Source of the DNA: Cycas panzhihuaensis
Taxonomy: Eukaryota; Cycadophyta
Length of the DNA stretch: 64,000 nt
Direction of reading: 5' to 3'
NCBI GenBank assembly: GCA_023213395.1
Contig: CM041465.1
Location: 73,787,741-73,851,740, forward strand
Shown here: positions 54,296-64,000 of the stretch, piece after piece
Numbering within the stretch: the stretch's first letter is position 1
Layout of the letters: the number at the start of each line of letters is the position of its first letter
Program-made: the position numbers and the translations under genes
Notes under the pieces: model-generated
Databases searched by the model: none
What the model was told of the DNA's origin: nothing
What the model saw: the letters and a program-made list of their open reading frames with translations, nothing else

Positions 54296-54922
54296 TGTGC
54301 GTGCCTCGCTTCATATTTCCTAACATACAGAATTCATAGTGAAAAGAGAGACACAGAATTGGTGGAAACATCAATAACTAACTTTATTCATGACATAAAG
54401 GCAATCGTACGGTCCTCTCACAACCAGACGCATGCCTGAGCAATTACAACTTAGAGGACAGCCCACACAATGCGTGGGTTCCAGCCCAGATCAACTAGAC
54501 GCGTACATAATCAATGGATATGTTCTCATGTCTATTCTACTTCTTTATATGTAATTAATACATAGTTATATAACCGTTTTTTCATTTTGTCCTATCTATA
54601 GCTAATCTTCCCACTACCCATCTCTGCCCAAGCTGCTCTCGGTCAGCCCGAGTTGCACTTAAGTCCGCTGGTTGCACTCCCAGCAATCCTCGATTCTTGC
54701 ATGATCCTCACGATTGTAGCTGAGTCCTCCTTTGTTGTAGTCGCAGACCTCACTGTTGCAACCGCAGACCTCACTGTTGTAGCCGCAAACCTTACTGTTG
54801 CAGTTGCAGAAGCAGCAAACCTTATTGTTGCAGCCACAGTACCTTTAGTAGTCCTCCTTAGTTGCAGCAGCAGTCCTTATTATTACAGCCGCACCTCAAA
54901 ATGGCTGTTTAGGCTGCACACA
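54296..54922 (-). repeat. Gypsy H 5' LTR (element orientation)
   Basis: 627 bp. Its outer third (54705-54870) holds imperfect 18-24-bp repeats of CACTGTTGCAGCCGCAGACCT type. On the element strand this is the start of U3. The other LTR has the block in a shorter, rearranged form (39665-39880). Confidence 0.92.
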
Positions 54923-54927
54923 GAGCT

Positions 54928-57268
54928 GGAAAGTGGACACAAGATCAAAACACTTAGAACAAATGGAGGTGGAGAATATATTTCAAATGAATTTTAATTT
55001 TTTGTAAAATGCATGGCATACTCAAACAAATCACTACTCCATATACTCCATAATCAAATGGAGTAGTCGAAAGACTTAAGAGGACTATAATAGAGATGGT
55101 GTGATGCATAATAAAAGGAAAATATGTCTCAAATATAGATTGGATTGAAGCAGTTAATACTGCTATTTATTTGATAAACAGAAGCCCCACAAAGTGCTTA
55201 ACAAAATGACTCTAGAAGAAGCAAGGATAAGTAGGAAACTAGATGTAAGTCGTCTAAGAACTTTCGAAGCATTGCTTATGTGCATATTCCAGCTCAAAAA
55301 AGAGCAAAATTAGATGACAAGAGCATTGAATGCATTATGGTCAGGTATAGTACCAAGTCGAAAGCCTAACGTTGCATAGATGTGAAAACAAAAATAAAAT
55401 TGATATAAGCAGAGATGTGACCTTTGATGAAGGTATTTCAATCAATAAAGATATTACATGTTCTCAAAAAGGCAAAATATTAGAAGAAAATGTAGAATCT
55501 ACCAATAATGAAAATACAACAGAGGAAAAATCAACTCCTTAGGATCTAGAAGAAATAAAATCTCAAGAAGAATAAAAAACATTGTCTGAAACAGAAAGAC
55601 AGGAGAATATCTCAAAAAAAAATTACCTAAATGGTATCTAAAAATTGTAGAGGAATCAAAAGGAGATGTATTTGAGCACAGAACCAGGTCTTAAAAACAT
55701 CAAGTATTAACTTGTTCAATTGAGCCTCAAAGTTTTGAAAAAGCTTATCAGAGAGTAGAATAGCAAGAAGCCATGGGCAAAGAAATTGACTCCATAAATC
55801 AAAACAATACCTGGGAATTAGTTCCTCCACCCAAAGGTAAATCTATTGTAGGTTGCAAATGGGTGTATAAGATAAAAGAAAAGTCCAATGGAAGAATTGA
55901 AAAATATAATGCCTGACTTGTGGCAAAAGGATATACTTAGATTGTAGGCATTGATTATGAATAAAAGTTTGATCCTATCACAAAATTAATAACTATCCAT
56001 ACAGTTATAGCTCTAGCAGCTGAATATGGATGGAAAATTGTGCAACTAGATGTGAAAAGCACCTTCCTGAATGGTGACCTTAGTGAAGAAGTTTATATGG
56101 AACAACCACCAGGGTACAAAAATAGAGTAGGAGGGTATCTGGTCTGTAGATTTAAAAAGGCTTTATATGGCCTAAAACAAGCACCTCGAGCCTGGTATGC
56201 AAAATTGGATAATCATCTTCAGAAGAAAGGCTTTAGTAGGTGTGAAGTTGATTCAAATTTTTATATTAAAAAATAAATAGACTTGATTACCATAATTGTG
56301 GTATATGTAGATGATTTAATTGCTATAGACAATGATCGAGAAACCATTAGTTGAGTAATAACACAGATAGAAAGCAACTTTGAAAAGACTAACATTGGTA
56401 TACTTCATTATTATCTTTGCATGGAAATTAAGCAAGCTGAAAGTGGCATCTTTATCTCACAATCTAAGTATGCCAAGAATCCTTTTAAAAAAATTCAATC
56501 TAGAAGAATGTAATCCACGTGCTACACCTATGGAACCAAGTTGTGTTCTAATTACCAATGAAGGCAACCATCAGAAAGTAAATGAAACTCTCTTCAGACA
56601 ACTTGTTAGAAGTGTCATTTACTTGACAGCCACCAGATCAGACATATTCTTTTCTATTAAAGTCATTTCCAGGTTTATGCACAATCCAAAGACTATTCAC
56701 TATAATGTTGCAAAATGAATCTTAAGATATATCAAAGGAACATTAGATCTTGGATTGCAATATGTCAAAGCAAACAAACCAAGCTTAATTGGATTCACTA
56801 ACTCTGATTGGACAAGAGAACCTCACAAAAGAAAGTCGACATCAAGCTACTGTTTCAATCTTGGAACAATTGTAACATCATCGAATAGTAAAAACAACTA
56901 ACAATAGCTCTGTCCTCAATAGAAGCAGAGTATAAACTACAGTAAGTGCAACCTCTAAAGCAATTTGGTTAAGATAGTTCTTGAAGGATCTAAATGAAAG
57001 TTGTCAAAAAGCAACTACAATCTACCGTCATAACCAAAGTGTTATCAAATTCACCAAAAATCTTGGCTTCCATGCAAGGACCAAGCACATAGAAGTTCAT
57101 CATCACTTCATCAAAGAAAAGGTCCAGAATAAAGAGATCGACTTACAATATTGCAGTAGTGATCAACAAGTTGCCGATATCTTCACAAAACCATTATCAA
57201 AAGATAAATTTCAATATTTTAGAGATCTACTTAGGATGAAAAATAAAAGATAAAACATTAAGGGAGGG
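54928..57268 (+). pseudogene. Copia G pol, continuation
   Basis: Resumes after the GAGCT duplication with ESGHKIKTLRTNGGGEYIS (integrase), decays through many stops, and has VGCKWVYKIKEKS, DVKSTFLNGDL, YGLKQAPRAWYAKL and YVDDLIAID (reverse transcriptase, 55850-56340). RNase H ends with GFHARTKHIEVHHHFI and ADIFTKPLSKDKFQYF (57070-57230). The purine tract AGGGAGGG (57261-57268) precedes the LTR. More decayed than Copia I, as its outer position in the nest predicts. Confidence 0.88.
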
Positions 57269-57478
57269 TGTTAGAATATTAATGTTTTATCCTAAGTCTT
57301 GTACCATAGTGACCTTTATGTAAATTAAGGGTTATGTGTCATTGTCCCTATTGTCTTAAAGTGACATTTGTCACACATGTACTAAATTTGTTATGTAAAT
57401 CAATTGTATATAAGAGAGATCATTCCTCTCTCATGAATCAATGAAGATCATTCATTTTCTTCAATTCAGTTTTCAACA
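57269..57478 (+). repeat. Copia G 3' LTR
   Basis: 210 bp, TGTTAGAATATT to TTTCAACA, with TATATAAGAG near 57408 and AATCAATGAAG near the end. It has the same length as the Copia I LTR and shares blocks with it (AATGTTTTA, CCTAAG/CCTTAGG, AAGGGTTATGT/AAGGGTCATGT), so G and I belong to one Copia lineage. Confidence 0.85.
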
Positions 57479-58798
57479 AAGCTGAGTTACCTCAGAAATG
57501 CCTAATTATCTATTGTTGGTTGACTTCCATATACATTATTCACACTGTAGTCTCAAAATCTTTCCAATTATTTTGTTGGCTGCTATTCCTAGCATAAATC
57601 ATTGAGGTAATAAAGGGCCCAATTACACCAATGCATGCATCCACATATTAAGTATTGAATCCTATACACACAACCCCATATAACCTTGCGGGAATACAAA
57701 CGATGGTCTTTGCCACTAGACCAAACCTTTCTAGTCACCCTAAGCCACACATAGAGCAACAATCTAATACATTGTATCATGCGTAGAAGGCACAAACTGA
57801 CTTAGCTTCCCACTGACCAGACCTATGTGTCCAGCATCATAGATCACGAAGCCAGTGGAGAATTGAATTAGTGTTTCCACAAAAGCATACATTGTGGAGC
57901 TATTCATCCCTTCACTGATACATGTACAAAAGCTCAATCATAAGTTCGGACTCAAGTCCCTAGGATAACCCACAAAAGATATGGAGCAAGATGACAATCT
58001 ACAATATTGCCATTCATATTTTTGCAATAAAGAACATAGCTTGGAATCTAGATTTACAAGTTCAAGGTTTGAAATTTAAATTGATGGATTCAAAAAAGGT
58101 GCTTTTACTCTTATTATTTTCCTATATCTTTCATTGATAACAAAAGAAAAGTGAAAACAATAAAAAGCTGGAAACCTGAAAAAGATAGAGGGATGCTAGA
58201 TGGAAACTAACTAGCTTACAGACGCTGGTCAAATTGGTTAAGTTTGGCAGGAAAAGTTTTCAAAGAAACATCCTTAAACTCCGTTTGTATAGAAAACTGC
58301 AGAAATTAAGCAAGAGAAGAACAAGTTATTTATCCGTGGCTTGACTCTCTACCAAAGAAGACCAAAAAGCTATAATGTGTAGTTCGCAAAGGAAATTTCA
58401 TGAAATACGCGCGAAATGAAGCTCTCTTCCACAAAATAATGTATTTTTGCAAAGACATGAAAGCCGACCCTTGCCAAACGCAAAGTTCCGCTTTGAAAAT
58501 GCGCGCTCGAGATGCATTCTGCAGTAACTGTAGTCTTAAAATTTTTCATAAATTCCTGATTTTATTAAGCACAATACGGTGTTACAGATAACTAGTCATA
58601 AAATTCTGAAGTACATCAATTTTAAAATAAAAAATGATAAAAAAAAAAAAAAGGAAGAAGAAGAATCAGAATAGGAAAAAGAAATTAAAGATAAAATCAA
58701 TATTACTTTAAACTAAATTTATTAGAGATGAAACCAACGGCAAAACCTATAAATAATTATGACGTTAAATTATCGAAAGGGATTAAGAGTAATCTCAC
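57479..58798. other. Non-coding, probable intron downstream of exon 2 of the CHI-like gene
   Basis: No convincing exon or element was found. It contains a tRNA-like patch near 57660-57720 (see findings), AT-rich sequence and an A-tract at 58636-58655. If the gene below is intact, this is the start of its next intron. Confidence 0.5.
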
Positions 58799-58879
58799 CT
58801 TTGGCATCCATTGATCTACTTGATTTCCATCTTCCACGTACAAACCAACAGCGTAGGCGCGGGCTTTAGCAAATTTACA
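58799..58879 (-). CDS. Exon 2 of a chalcone-isomerase-fold / fatty-acid-binding-like gene
   Basis: An 81-nt minus-strand exon encoding CKFAKARAYAVGLYVEDGNQ and a short tail, VDQWMPK. A good donor follows (AAAG|GTGAGA at 58799/58798) and an acceptor precedes it (TTCAAG|TGT at 58880/58879). Length 81 keeps phase 0 to phase 0 with exon 1. The KARAYAVGLYVE stretch corresponds to the core strand of the CHI fold (xVYAxGxYVD in plant CHI-like fatty-acid-binding proteins). Host-like: it has codon structure without stops and clean splice sites. The next exon is not found in the 1.3 kb before the Copia G LTR, so it lies beyond the retrotransposon nest or is lost. Confidence 0.62.
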
Positions 58880-59059
58880 CTTGAACACAGAAGCATTAAA
58901 TACATTCATTACGTTTACAATATTTTGAAACGGCATTAGAATCACTACAATGCAGAGTCAAATGTTCTTATTATTGTTACAAATCCAATTGAAGGCACAG
59001 GAATGAAGTATTATTATTACTGCTATAAATCAATTAGAAGATTCTTTGAGATCCCATAC

Positions 59060-59281
59060 CTGTCCAAGCATGCACCGCACAGCTGTCCCGACGAGTAGAT
59101 AATCTTTGTGGTCAACATCTTCCCTGATGCGAGGGAATTCAATTCCTGTGAAGGGCTCTTTAACCGTACCCCCATTCTTGTTGCGAGGAGATTCACAGGC
59201 AGAGGAGGATGTATCATTTGCCTTCAATACTAGAGCTGCAGCTACTGATAGTGAAGCAAATCCCCTCTTTGCCATTAACAT
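59060..59281 (-). CDS. Exon 1 (or first recognised exon) of the CHI-like gene
   Basis: Minus-strand frame from ATG 59281 (MLMAKRGFASLSVAAALVL) to donor CAG|GTATGG at 59060/59059; 74 codons, phase 0. It contains a hydrophobic Ala/Leu segment, a polar linker (NDTSSSACESPRNKNGG), then VKEPFTGIEFPRIRED and LLVGTAVRCMLGQ. The E-x2-TG-x-xFP and LxGxxxR patterns, followed by the exon 2 motif, are those of plant chalcone-isomerase-like and plastid fatty-acid-binding (FAP) proteins, which bind fatty acids or assist flavonoid synthesis. The frame is open upstream to 59359, so the start is uncertain; a transit peptide could lie in a further upstream exon (59282-59640). Intron 1 is 58880-59059 (180 bp). 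Confidence 0.62.
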
Positions 59282-61817
59282 TGTTACTAGTTTTGCCGGA
59301 ATGCCAATGCTTAAAACTTCGATTTCAATTTGTAATGTTAGGCTACCTTTCGCTGTCAAATTCCATCGAGCGTTCGCATTTTTGGGTTGTTCTCGGTATC
59401 CCTATCATAGAATTGGTAGTCTCTCGGTTAGACCTTATTTTGTGAGATGCCTTTGTTCGGAGCACCACCATTTAGTACACCGTGGAATTGTACCCAATTC
59501 TGCTTCGGTATGATCTTAATGGGGTTGCTGGCTTTTCTGGCCAGGCCACGTAACCCCTTTAAATCGGTTCGCAAGCAGTCAACTGATCCATGGTAGTACT
59601 TACAAGTTGCATGGCTTGTTCTATAGTTTTCCAAAGTAGTTTACCATTTATGATATCATTACATAAACGCCCGTTTGATAGCATACATGCGTATTAGCCC
59701 TTTGATATTATAGCATTCTCCAACTAATAAACGTTAGCTCACCTACATGGTTGTATTATATGTTTTTTTTTTTTTTTTTGAGGAGGGGTGTGGGGGGTAC
59801 CTCGCGGGGGCGGGCCAGATATAAACATAACACCTTTAATAATAATGGTGATCTTTTATGATGGTTTCTTGAAGTACTTTTACAATTGCTCTCCATTGAT
59901 TATACTTTAAGGAAATAATGGTTAAAAATCATTATCATTATGTGCATATGATGTTTAATATTCTTCTCCTTTTCTCTCACTCATGTACCATGACAATTCT
60001 TCAACATTGAACCAATCAATATAGTTGTTGGTATTGTCATTCCTATTGACTAGTTTTCCATAGCTTGTTCATGTTGTCACCTATGGTCCCATTGGACTTG
60101 TATATGTTAGCAAGTTGGCCACATCATCTTATACTCACCTTAATTTGTGCCACCTTGGATATAAAATATTTAAATGTTTTTATGGTTGTAACTCATGACT
60201 ATAACTAAGCGAGAGTAATTGAGATGATAATCACATCACTTATGTGACCAACATGTGTGAATAAATGATAGTTACCTCATATGAGTGAGTCACATATGCA
60301 AGTAATTTTTAATTCGTAAAAAAATCTCCACTCTCCCACCTTTTTAAGGGGTAGGTGGGAGAAAGTGGTCATTAATACATGTAATGATCGATAATGACAC
60401 AAGGTATGCCATATCAAGGGGAGATAAGGGAAATCATGGATAAGTAATATGTAGTAAATTAGTAAAGGTGAATGGCCCCTCTCATATGAGGAGACTTATT
60501 ATTTATGACAAGATAAGAAAGGGATAGAAGTAGTTATAAGACATTAGGAGAAGGGTACTTGGGGATAAAATAAAGTAATTGAGGGTAATGTAATGTAATA
60601 AGCATATGCAAGTAATATAAATCACAGTCTATTTGGTTAGAAAATGCTTTTTATAAGTACTCCCATTCAAGGATTGTAATTATTGTTGGGACCTTAAGGA
60701 GCACTTATATCCTTCAATTAAGTGTATTTAAGATCAGACTACATACCATATATAATTAGTCATGATATAAATGGTTATAAGGAATGAGAGTTATGTAACA
60801 TATGAGTGTAATCATATCTTTCAATAAAGGATGGCTTACCTTAGAAAACATTGTAAGGTACTCTGAGAGATTTCTCCTTATGGTTACTTAGTCTTTTTTC
60901 ATCTTTATATACTCATGAATCCTTTAGTTTTAATATGTAATAATATTATAAATTTATATATAATATTTAAAGAAAAATATTATTATATATTATTAAGTAA
61001 TTTAAGTCTCATAATCTACAAAGTAAGCCATTAGAAAATAGTAATAACAATGATCAAGGAAAATCAAAATAAAGCAATCAATACTATAAGATCAAGATAA
61101 CTTTATAATGCAAGAGAGGGGTTAGTTTTTATCAATACCCAAAACATGTTAAGCATTATTCATGTAGTTTTGTAGATGTTATATATGTTGGCATTTGTAA
61201 CCTCCATTTTGGAACCTAAGATGTTATCCTAACCCTTGTACTATACACACAATGACCCATGCATTTAATTATTTAGAGATTAATATCATCATTAATTCTC
61301 TTTATGAAGGATAGTGGTATAGTTCATTCAATAGTGATGCAAGAGCATCCTCTCTTCTTCCTACTATCACTGAGCAAAAGTGGAAAGCTCCATAGTAACT
61401 TATATTTTAAAATTTGAAAGTTACATAATTTTAAAAAGACATCATTATGTTGCAAACCAAAAAGAGCAATGCTAAATTAATAAGAAAAAATGAGTGGAAT
61501 AATTCCATCAAAAGAGCTTATTGTGAGCTTTTCCGTAAGTCTAGACTCAAAGAAAACAAAAGTAGGATGAAGGAATTATAATGTCTTAAAGTTTAGCAAT
61601 TTATAGGTTTTATGTTTTAGTTTTGGCAAATTATCCCACACATAAAAGGGTAGGAGGTTTCATAATATTTATAAACAAAATTGGTTTTTATGTAATTGGA
61701 TTAAATATGTAGTGTTTTAGTCTATACAACGATGAAACAAAGGTGTTGAATTAGCACACACAATTGCAGTCTACTCCTTATACTCCACAAGTTTAGTTAT
61801 GAGTTAGAAGTTAAGGT
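59282..61817. other. AT-rich region upstream of the CHI-like gene
   Basis: No confident gene or element. Contents: minus-strand open stretches at 59428-59634 that might belong to a 5' exon; a long T-tract followed by a G-rich block (59763-59815); an 11-nt-loop hairpin with 10-bp arms TCTCCCACCT/AGGTGGGAGA (60332-60362); and LTR-like fragments starting TGTTGGGACC (about 60684) and TGTTGGCATT (about 61188) that cannot be paired with a second copy. Confidence 0.4.
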
Positions 61818-61995
61818 GATAAGTGAAGTTATGAGATGCAAAGTGCATAATAGAAGCTAGATGATAAGTGAAGTCATGAGATGCAAAGTGCATAATAGAA
61901 GCTAGATGATAAGTGAAGTCATGAGATGCAAAGTGCATAATAGAAGCTAGATGATAAGTGAAGTAATGAGATGCAAAGCGCATAATATAAGCTAG
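61818..61995. repeat. 4 x 45-bp tandem repeat
   Basis: Units start at 61818, 61863, 61908 and 61953. The consensus begins GATAAGTGAAGTCATGAG and ends AGAAGCTAGAT. The inner units are identical and the last is slightly diverged. Because 45 is a multiple of three, the minus strand reads a 15-residue repeat (SIMHFASHDFTYHLA) four times; this is most likely incidental. Confidence 0.93.
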
Positions 61996-63540
61996 AATAG
62001 ATTGTGTCCTATAAGGGAAGAAGGACTCACTCATACTCCATGGAATGGGGTGAAAGCTATGAATTGAGAAGTGACAAGTGATTCCACATGATGTAAAATC
62101 AATGGGAAAATGGCTAACTCCTAGAAATGACTAATTTTGTGAGATGTGAAGTATGAAATCATTATTGAATGAAAATATTCTAAGTTCCATAAGGGAAAAG
62201 AGGATTGCCCCTTGCACTCTATGAGTTGACTTATGAGATGGAGAAATTCTAATAAAGACCAATTTTGTGAAGTATGAAATGTAGTGTTGTGTAAAGGTGA
62301 AGACAAATGTTAAGTCCCTATAGGAAATATGTTATACCCTTCATAGTCTGCATATTGAGTTAGGACTTGGATAATTATAATTGGTGAGTGGATTTGCAAA
62401 GTGCACAATTATGAAACAAAGGTTTGCAAGCATATTAAAATATGAGGGTAAAAAGACATCAATAATTTTGCAAAGTGCAAAGTAGTAAAGGCATGAGAGA
62501 ATCAACACATCTAATAATGGCTTATAAAGTCCAAAGATAAAGTTAATGAGTAATTTGGTAAAATGTGATGTTCATGAATATGAGTAAAATAAAATGCCAA
62601 AATTCTTTTGCATTCAAATTCACTCAAGCATGGACTTGTAGAGGAGATTATTCCTAACTGCAAGGATTGAAAGTGATAGTTAATAGAAGGTTATAAAATA
62701 AAGTGTTAACTTGATAAATCTTGGAGATTTTAAATTGTAATCCTCAAGTAATCAGTCAAGTAGAATGAGTAGATGTCAAAAGATTAGGTTTTCAGTGCAA
62801 TCATTAATTTTATAACCACCAACTAGGGTTGTAAGTGGTAGATAAGATTCTTGACAACAATCATCCTCCTCATCTAAAAAAGACAAGTAAAGTGGAATTT
62901 TGGAGACAAGAGGCAGAACTAAAAGGATAATGCATTAAAAGAAGGAATTCATTAAATGGTAATCCATGAGTCTAAGAGTTAGAGAAATGTAGAATACTCT
63001 TAAAAGGTGAAAGTTAGTACAAAGTATGCTGAGAGCAAAGGTTAAAAGTACATAAGAGATCTCACAATGGTGACAGTAGTGAGTGTAACAATAGAATTAG
63101 CCATATAAAGTTTGTGGTTAAGTCTTTGTTAGTAAGTAATTACCCGCAAGAAATTTATAGGAAATACTATTTAAAGTCTAATATGCCTAGATTGGGTCTC
63201 ACATTATCTAATAGCTCTTTTAAAGTACATTAATCTATAAATCCATATTTCTATTATGTTATTGTATTTCAAACCTTGTAAATAGACTTACACATAACAC
63301 AATGATATTTTAGTCATTAATAGAAATTTTATTAATCCATGTCAATTATATTATAGTTTGCTTATTACATGTTAATTGGTTTTTCTATAATATTTAATGA
63401 ACTTAATAGAGTTTGAGTTTTTCAAATTAAAACACCATAATTTAAAAAGCTTTTATAGCAGTCCTTGTTTAGAAGGACCCTAGTTTATTTATAATTAAAG
63501 CAAAAGCTAGTTAGTAGATTATTCAGGAAGAGAGAGAGAG
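61996..63540. other. AT-rich region, no gene seen
   Basis: Contains further loose copies of the GTGAGATGTGAAGTATGAAAT theme near 62138-62285 and 62540-62580, related to the tandem repeat. The part directly before 63540 should hold the LTR of the Gypsy fragment at the right edge, but its start cannot be fixed without a second copy. Confidence 0.4.
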
Positions 63541-64000
63541 CATTAATTAGTATCAAAGCTAAGGACTTTGGTGAAGTTATGAAAGGATATCAAACTGCCT
63601 ATATTAGTTTGGTATCAAATCATATCTATAGGGAACATTTATAAATAGTTATCAAGTTAGAGATAGAATGCCTAGAAGGATGCCTATAAATAGATTGATA
63701 GTAACGATGTAAGAGCTAGAGGCTCTCATAGAAAGAATTAAAGAGATAAAGCAAAGAAATAAGTATAAAAGAAAATCATTAACTTAGAGCTAGAAGATAT
63801 TGGTGAGGAAAGATAACATATTCCACTAAGCAATCCATAGGATACCTTCAGGTTGTTAGGGTAAAACTTGAGAGAAAATAAAAGATATTTCACAAACATA
63901 GGCATCCTAAGTTTTGGTGGGAAACTAAAAGTAGAGGAGTTTGTTGATTGGATCCACACTCTTGAAAATTATTTGGAATAGGAAGAACTAGAGGAGTGAA
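63541..64000 (+). pseudogene. Ty3/Gypsy primer-binding site and Gag start, cut by window edge
   Basis: TAGTATCAAAGCTAAGG (63548-63564) is a decayed initiator-Met primer-binding site. From 63668 the plus strand reads MPRRMPINRLIVTM, stop, ELEALIERIKEIKQRNK, the usual basic and coiled-coil start of Gypsy Gag. Further on, GKLKVEEFVDWIHTLENYLE (63920-63980) matches the start of the Gag capsid domain. Several stops. The element continues past the window. Confidence 0.65.

Larger units (their letters stand above)
39298..54922 (-). mobile_element. Non-chromodomain Ty3/Gypsy element H, complete, with 3' accessory ORF
   Basis: 15,625 bp including the nested Copia I; about 10.4 kb net. LTRs are 604 bp (39298-39901) and 627 bp (54296-54922). 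The duplication GAGCT is exact, inside Copia G. Minus-strand order: LTR, primer-binding site, gag with a repetitive N-terminus, three zinc knuckles, protease, reverse transcriptase (FLDDW), RNase H, integrase without chromodomain, repeat spacer, a 555-codon 3' ORF, purine tract, LTR. The layout is the same as D, and the proteins align with D throughout. Confidence 0.94.

Noticed and set aside
58400-58591. Plus-strand 63-codon frame as a small host gene
   Set aside because: No homology, splice or start context recognised; it lies in a probable intron of the minus-strand CHI-like gene.
59428-59634. Minus-strand 68-codon frame as the true first exon or transit peptide of the CHI-like gene
   Set aside because: A convincing splice link to 59281 was not found; kept only as a possibility in the notes.
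60332-60362. Hairpin TCTCCCACCT/AGGTGGGAGA as a MITE
   Set aside because: The arms are only 10 bp and the flanking sequence does not extend the inverted repeat.
60684-61400. Solo LTRs starting TGTTGGGACC and TGTTGGCATT
   Set aside because: No second copy, clear end or 5-bp duplication could be matched by eye.
61818-61995. CRISPR-like array or a real repeat protein gene
   Set aside because: Units are directly adjacent without spacers, which excludes CRISPR; no start context, homologue or flanking coding sequence supports a protein.

Overview
The window looks like nuclear DNA of a seed plant with a large, repeat-choked genome. A gymnosperm is possible, but the sequence alone does not settle the species. 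There are no prokaryotic features. About 57 of 64 kb is nested LTR retrotransposons, nearly all decayed by stop codons and frameshifts. Only one stretch, at about 58.8-59.3 kb on the minus strand, looks like a host gene.

Layout. 1-1142: 5' end of a minus-strand Ty3/Gypsy element (D'). 1143-9068: an old Ty1/Copia element (A), split by a complete Copia (B, 2660-8807; target-site duplication CATCT/CATTT). 9069-33162: a chromodomain Ty3/Gypsy element (C), split first in its leader by a complete non-chromodomain Gypsy (D, 9768-20649; GACAG/GGCAG) and then in its reverse transcriptase by a minus-strand Gypsy (E, 23692-30611; exact GACAC duplication). D itself carries a 301-bp TRIM-like miniature LTR element in its protease region (13226-13526; exact GAAGG duplication). 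33163-38590: a 5'-truncated relative of C (F), abutting the LTR of C. 38625-57478: a Copia (G), split by a large minus-strand Gypsy (H, 39298-54922; exact GAGCT duplication), which is split in its gag by the youngest-looking Copia (I, 48452-53701; AATTT/GATTT).

57479-64000: AT-rich DNA with two exons of a chalcone-isomerase-fold / fatty-acid-binding-protein-like gene (minus strand, 58799-59281), a 4 x 45-bp tandem repeat (61818-61995) and the start of another Gypsy at the right edge. The whole retrotransposon nest lies downstream of exon 2, so it may fill a giant intron of that gene or mark where the gene was cut off.

The most interesting material is in the non-chromodomain Gypsy lineage D/H. 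Both elements carry a long sense-strand reading frame between pol and the 3' LTR. It is homologous between them, kept in one frame despite stop codons, and lies just downstream of a tandem-repeat spacer. Both also have several Gag zinc knuckles, a shared unusual primer-binding site and an FLDDW reverse-transcriptase motif. D additionally has a Gag-like module fused in frame ahead of reverse transcriptase, and its LTR and spacer are loaded with GTAC motifs. Gene symbols are left empty because none can be assigned with confidence.
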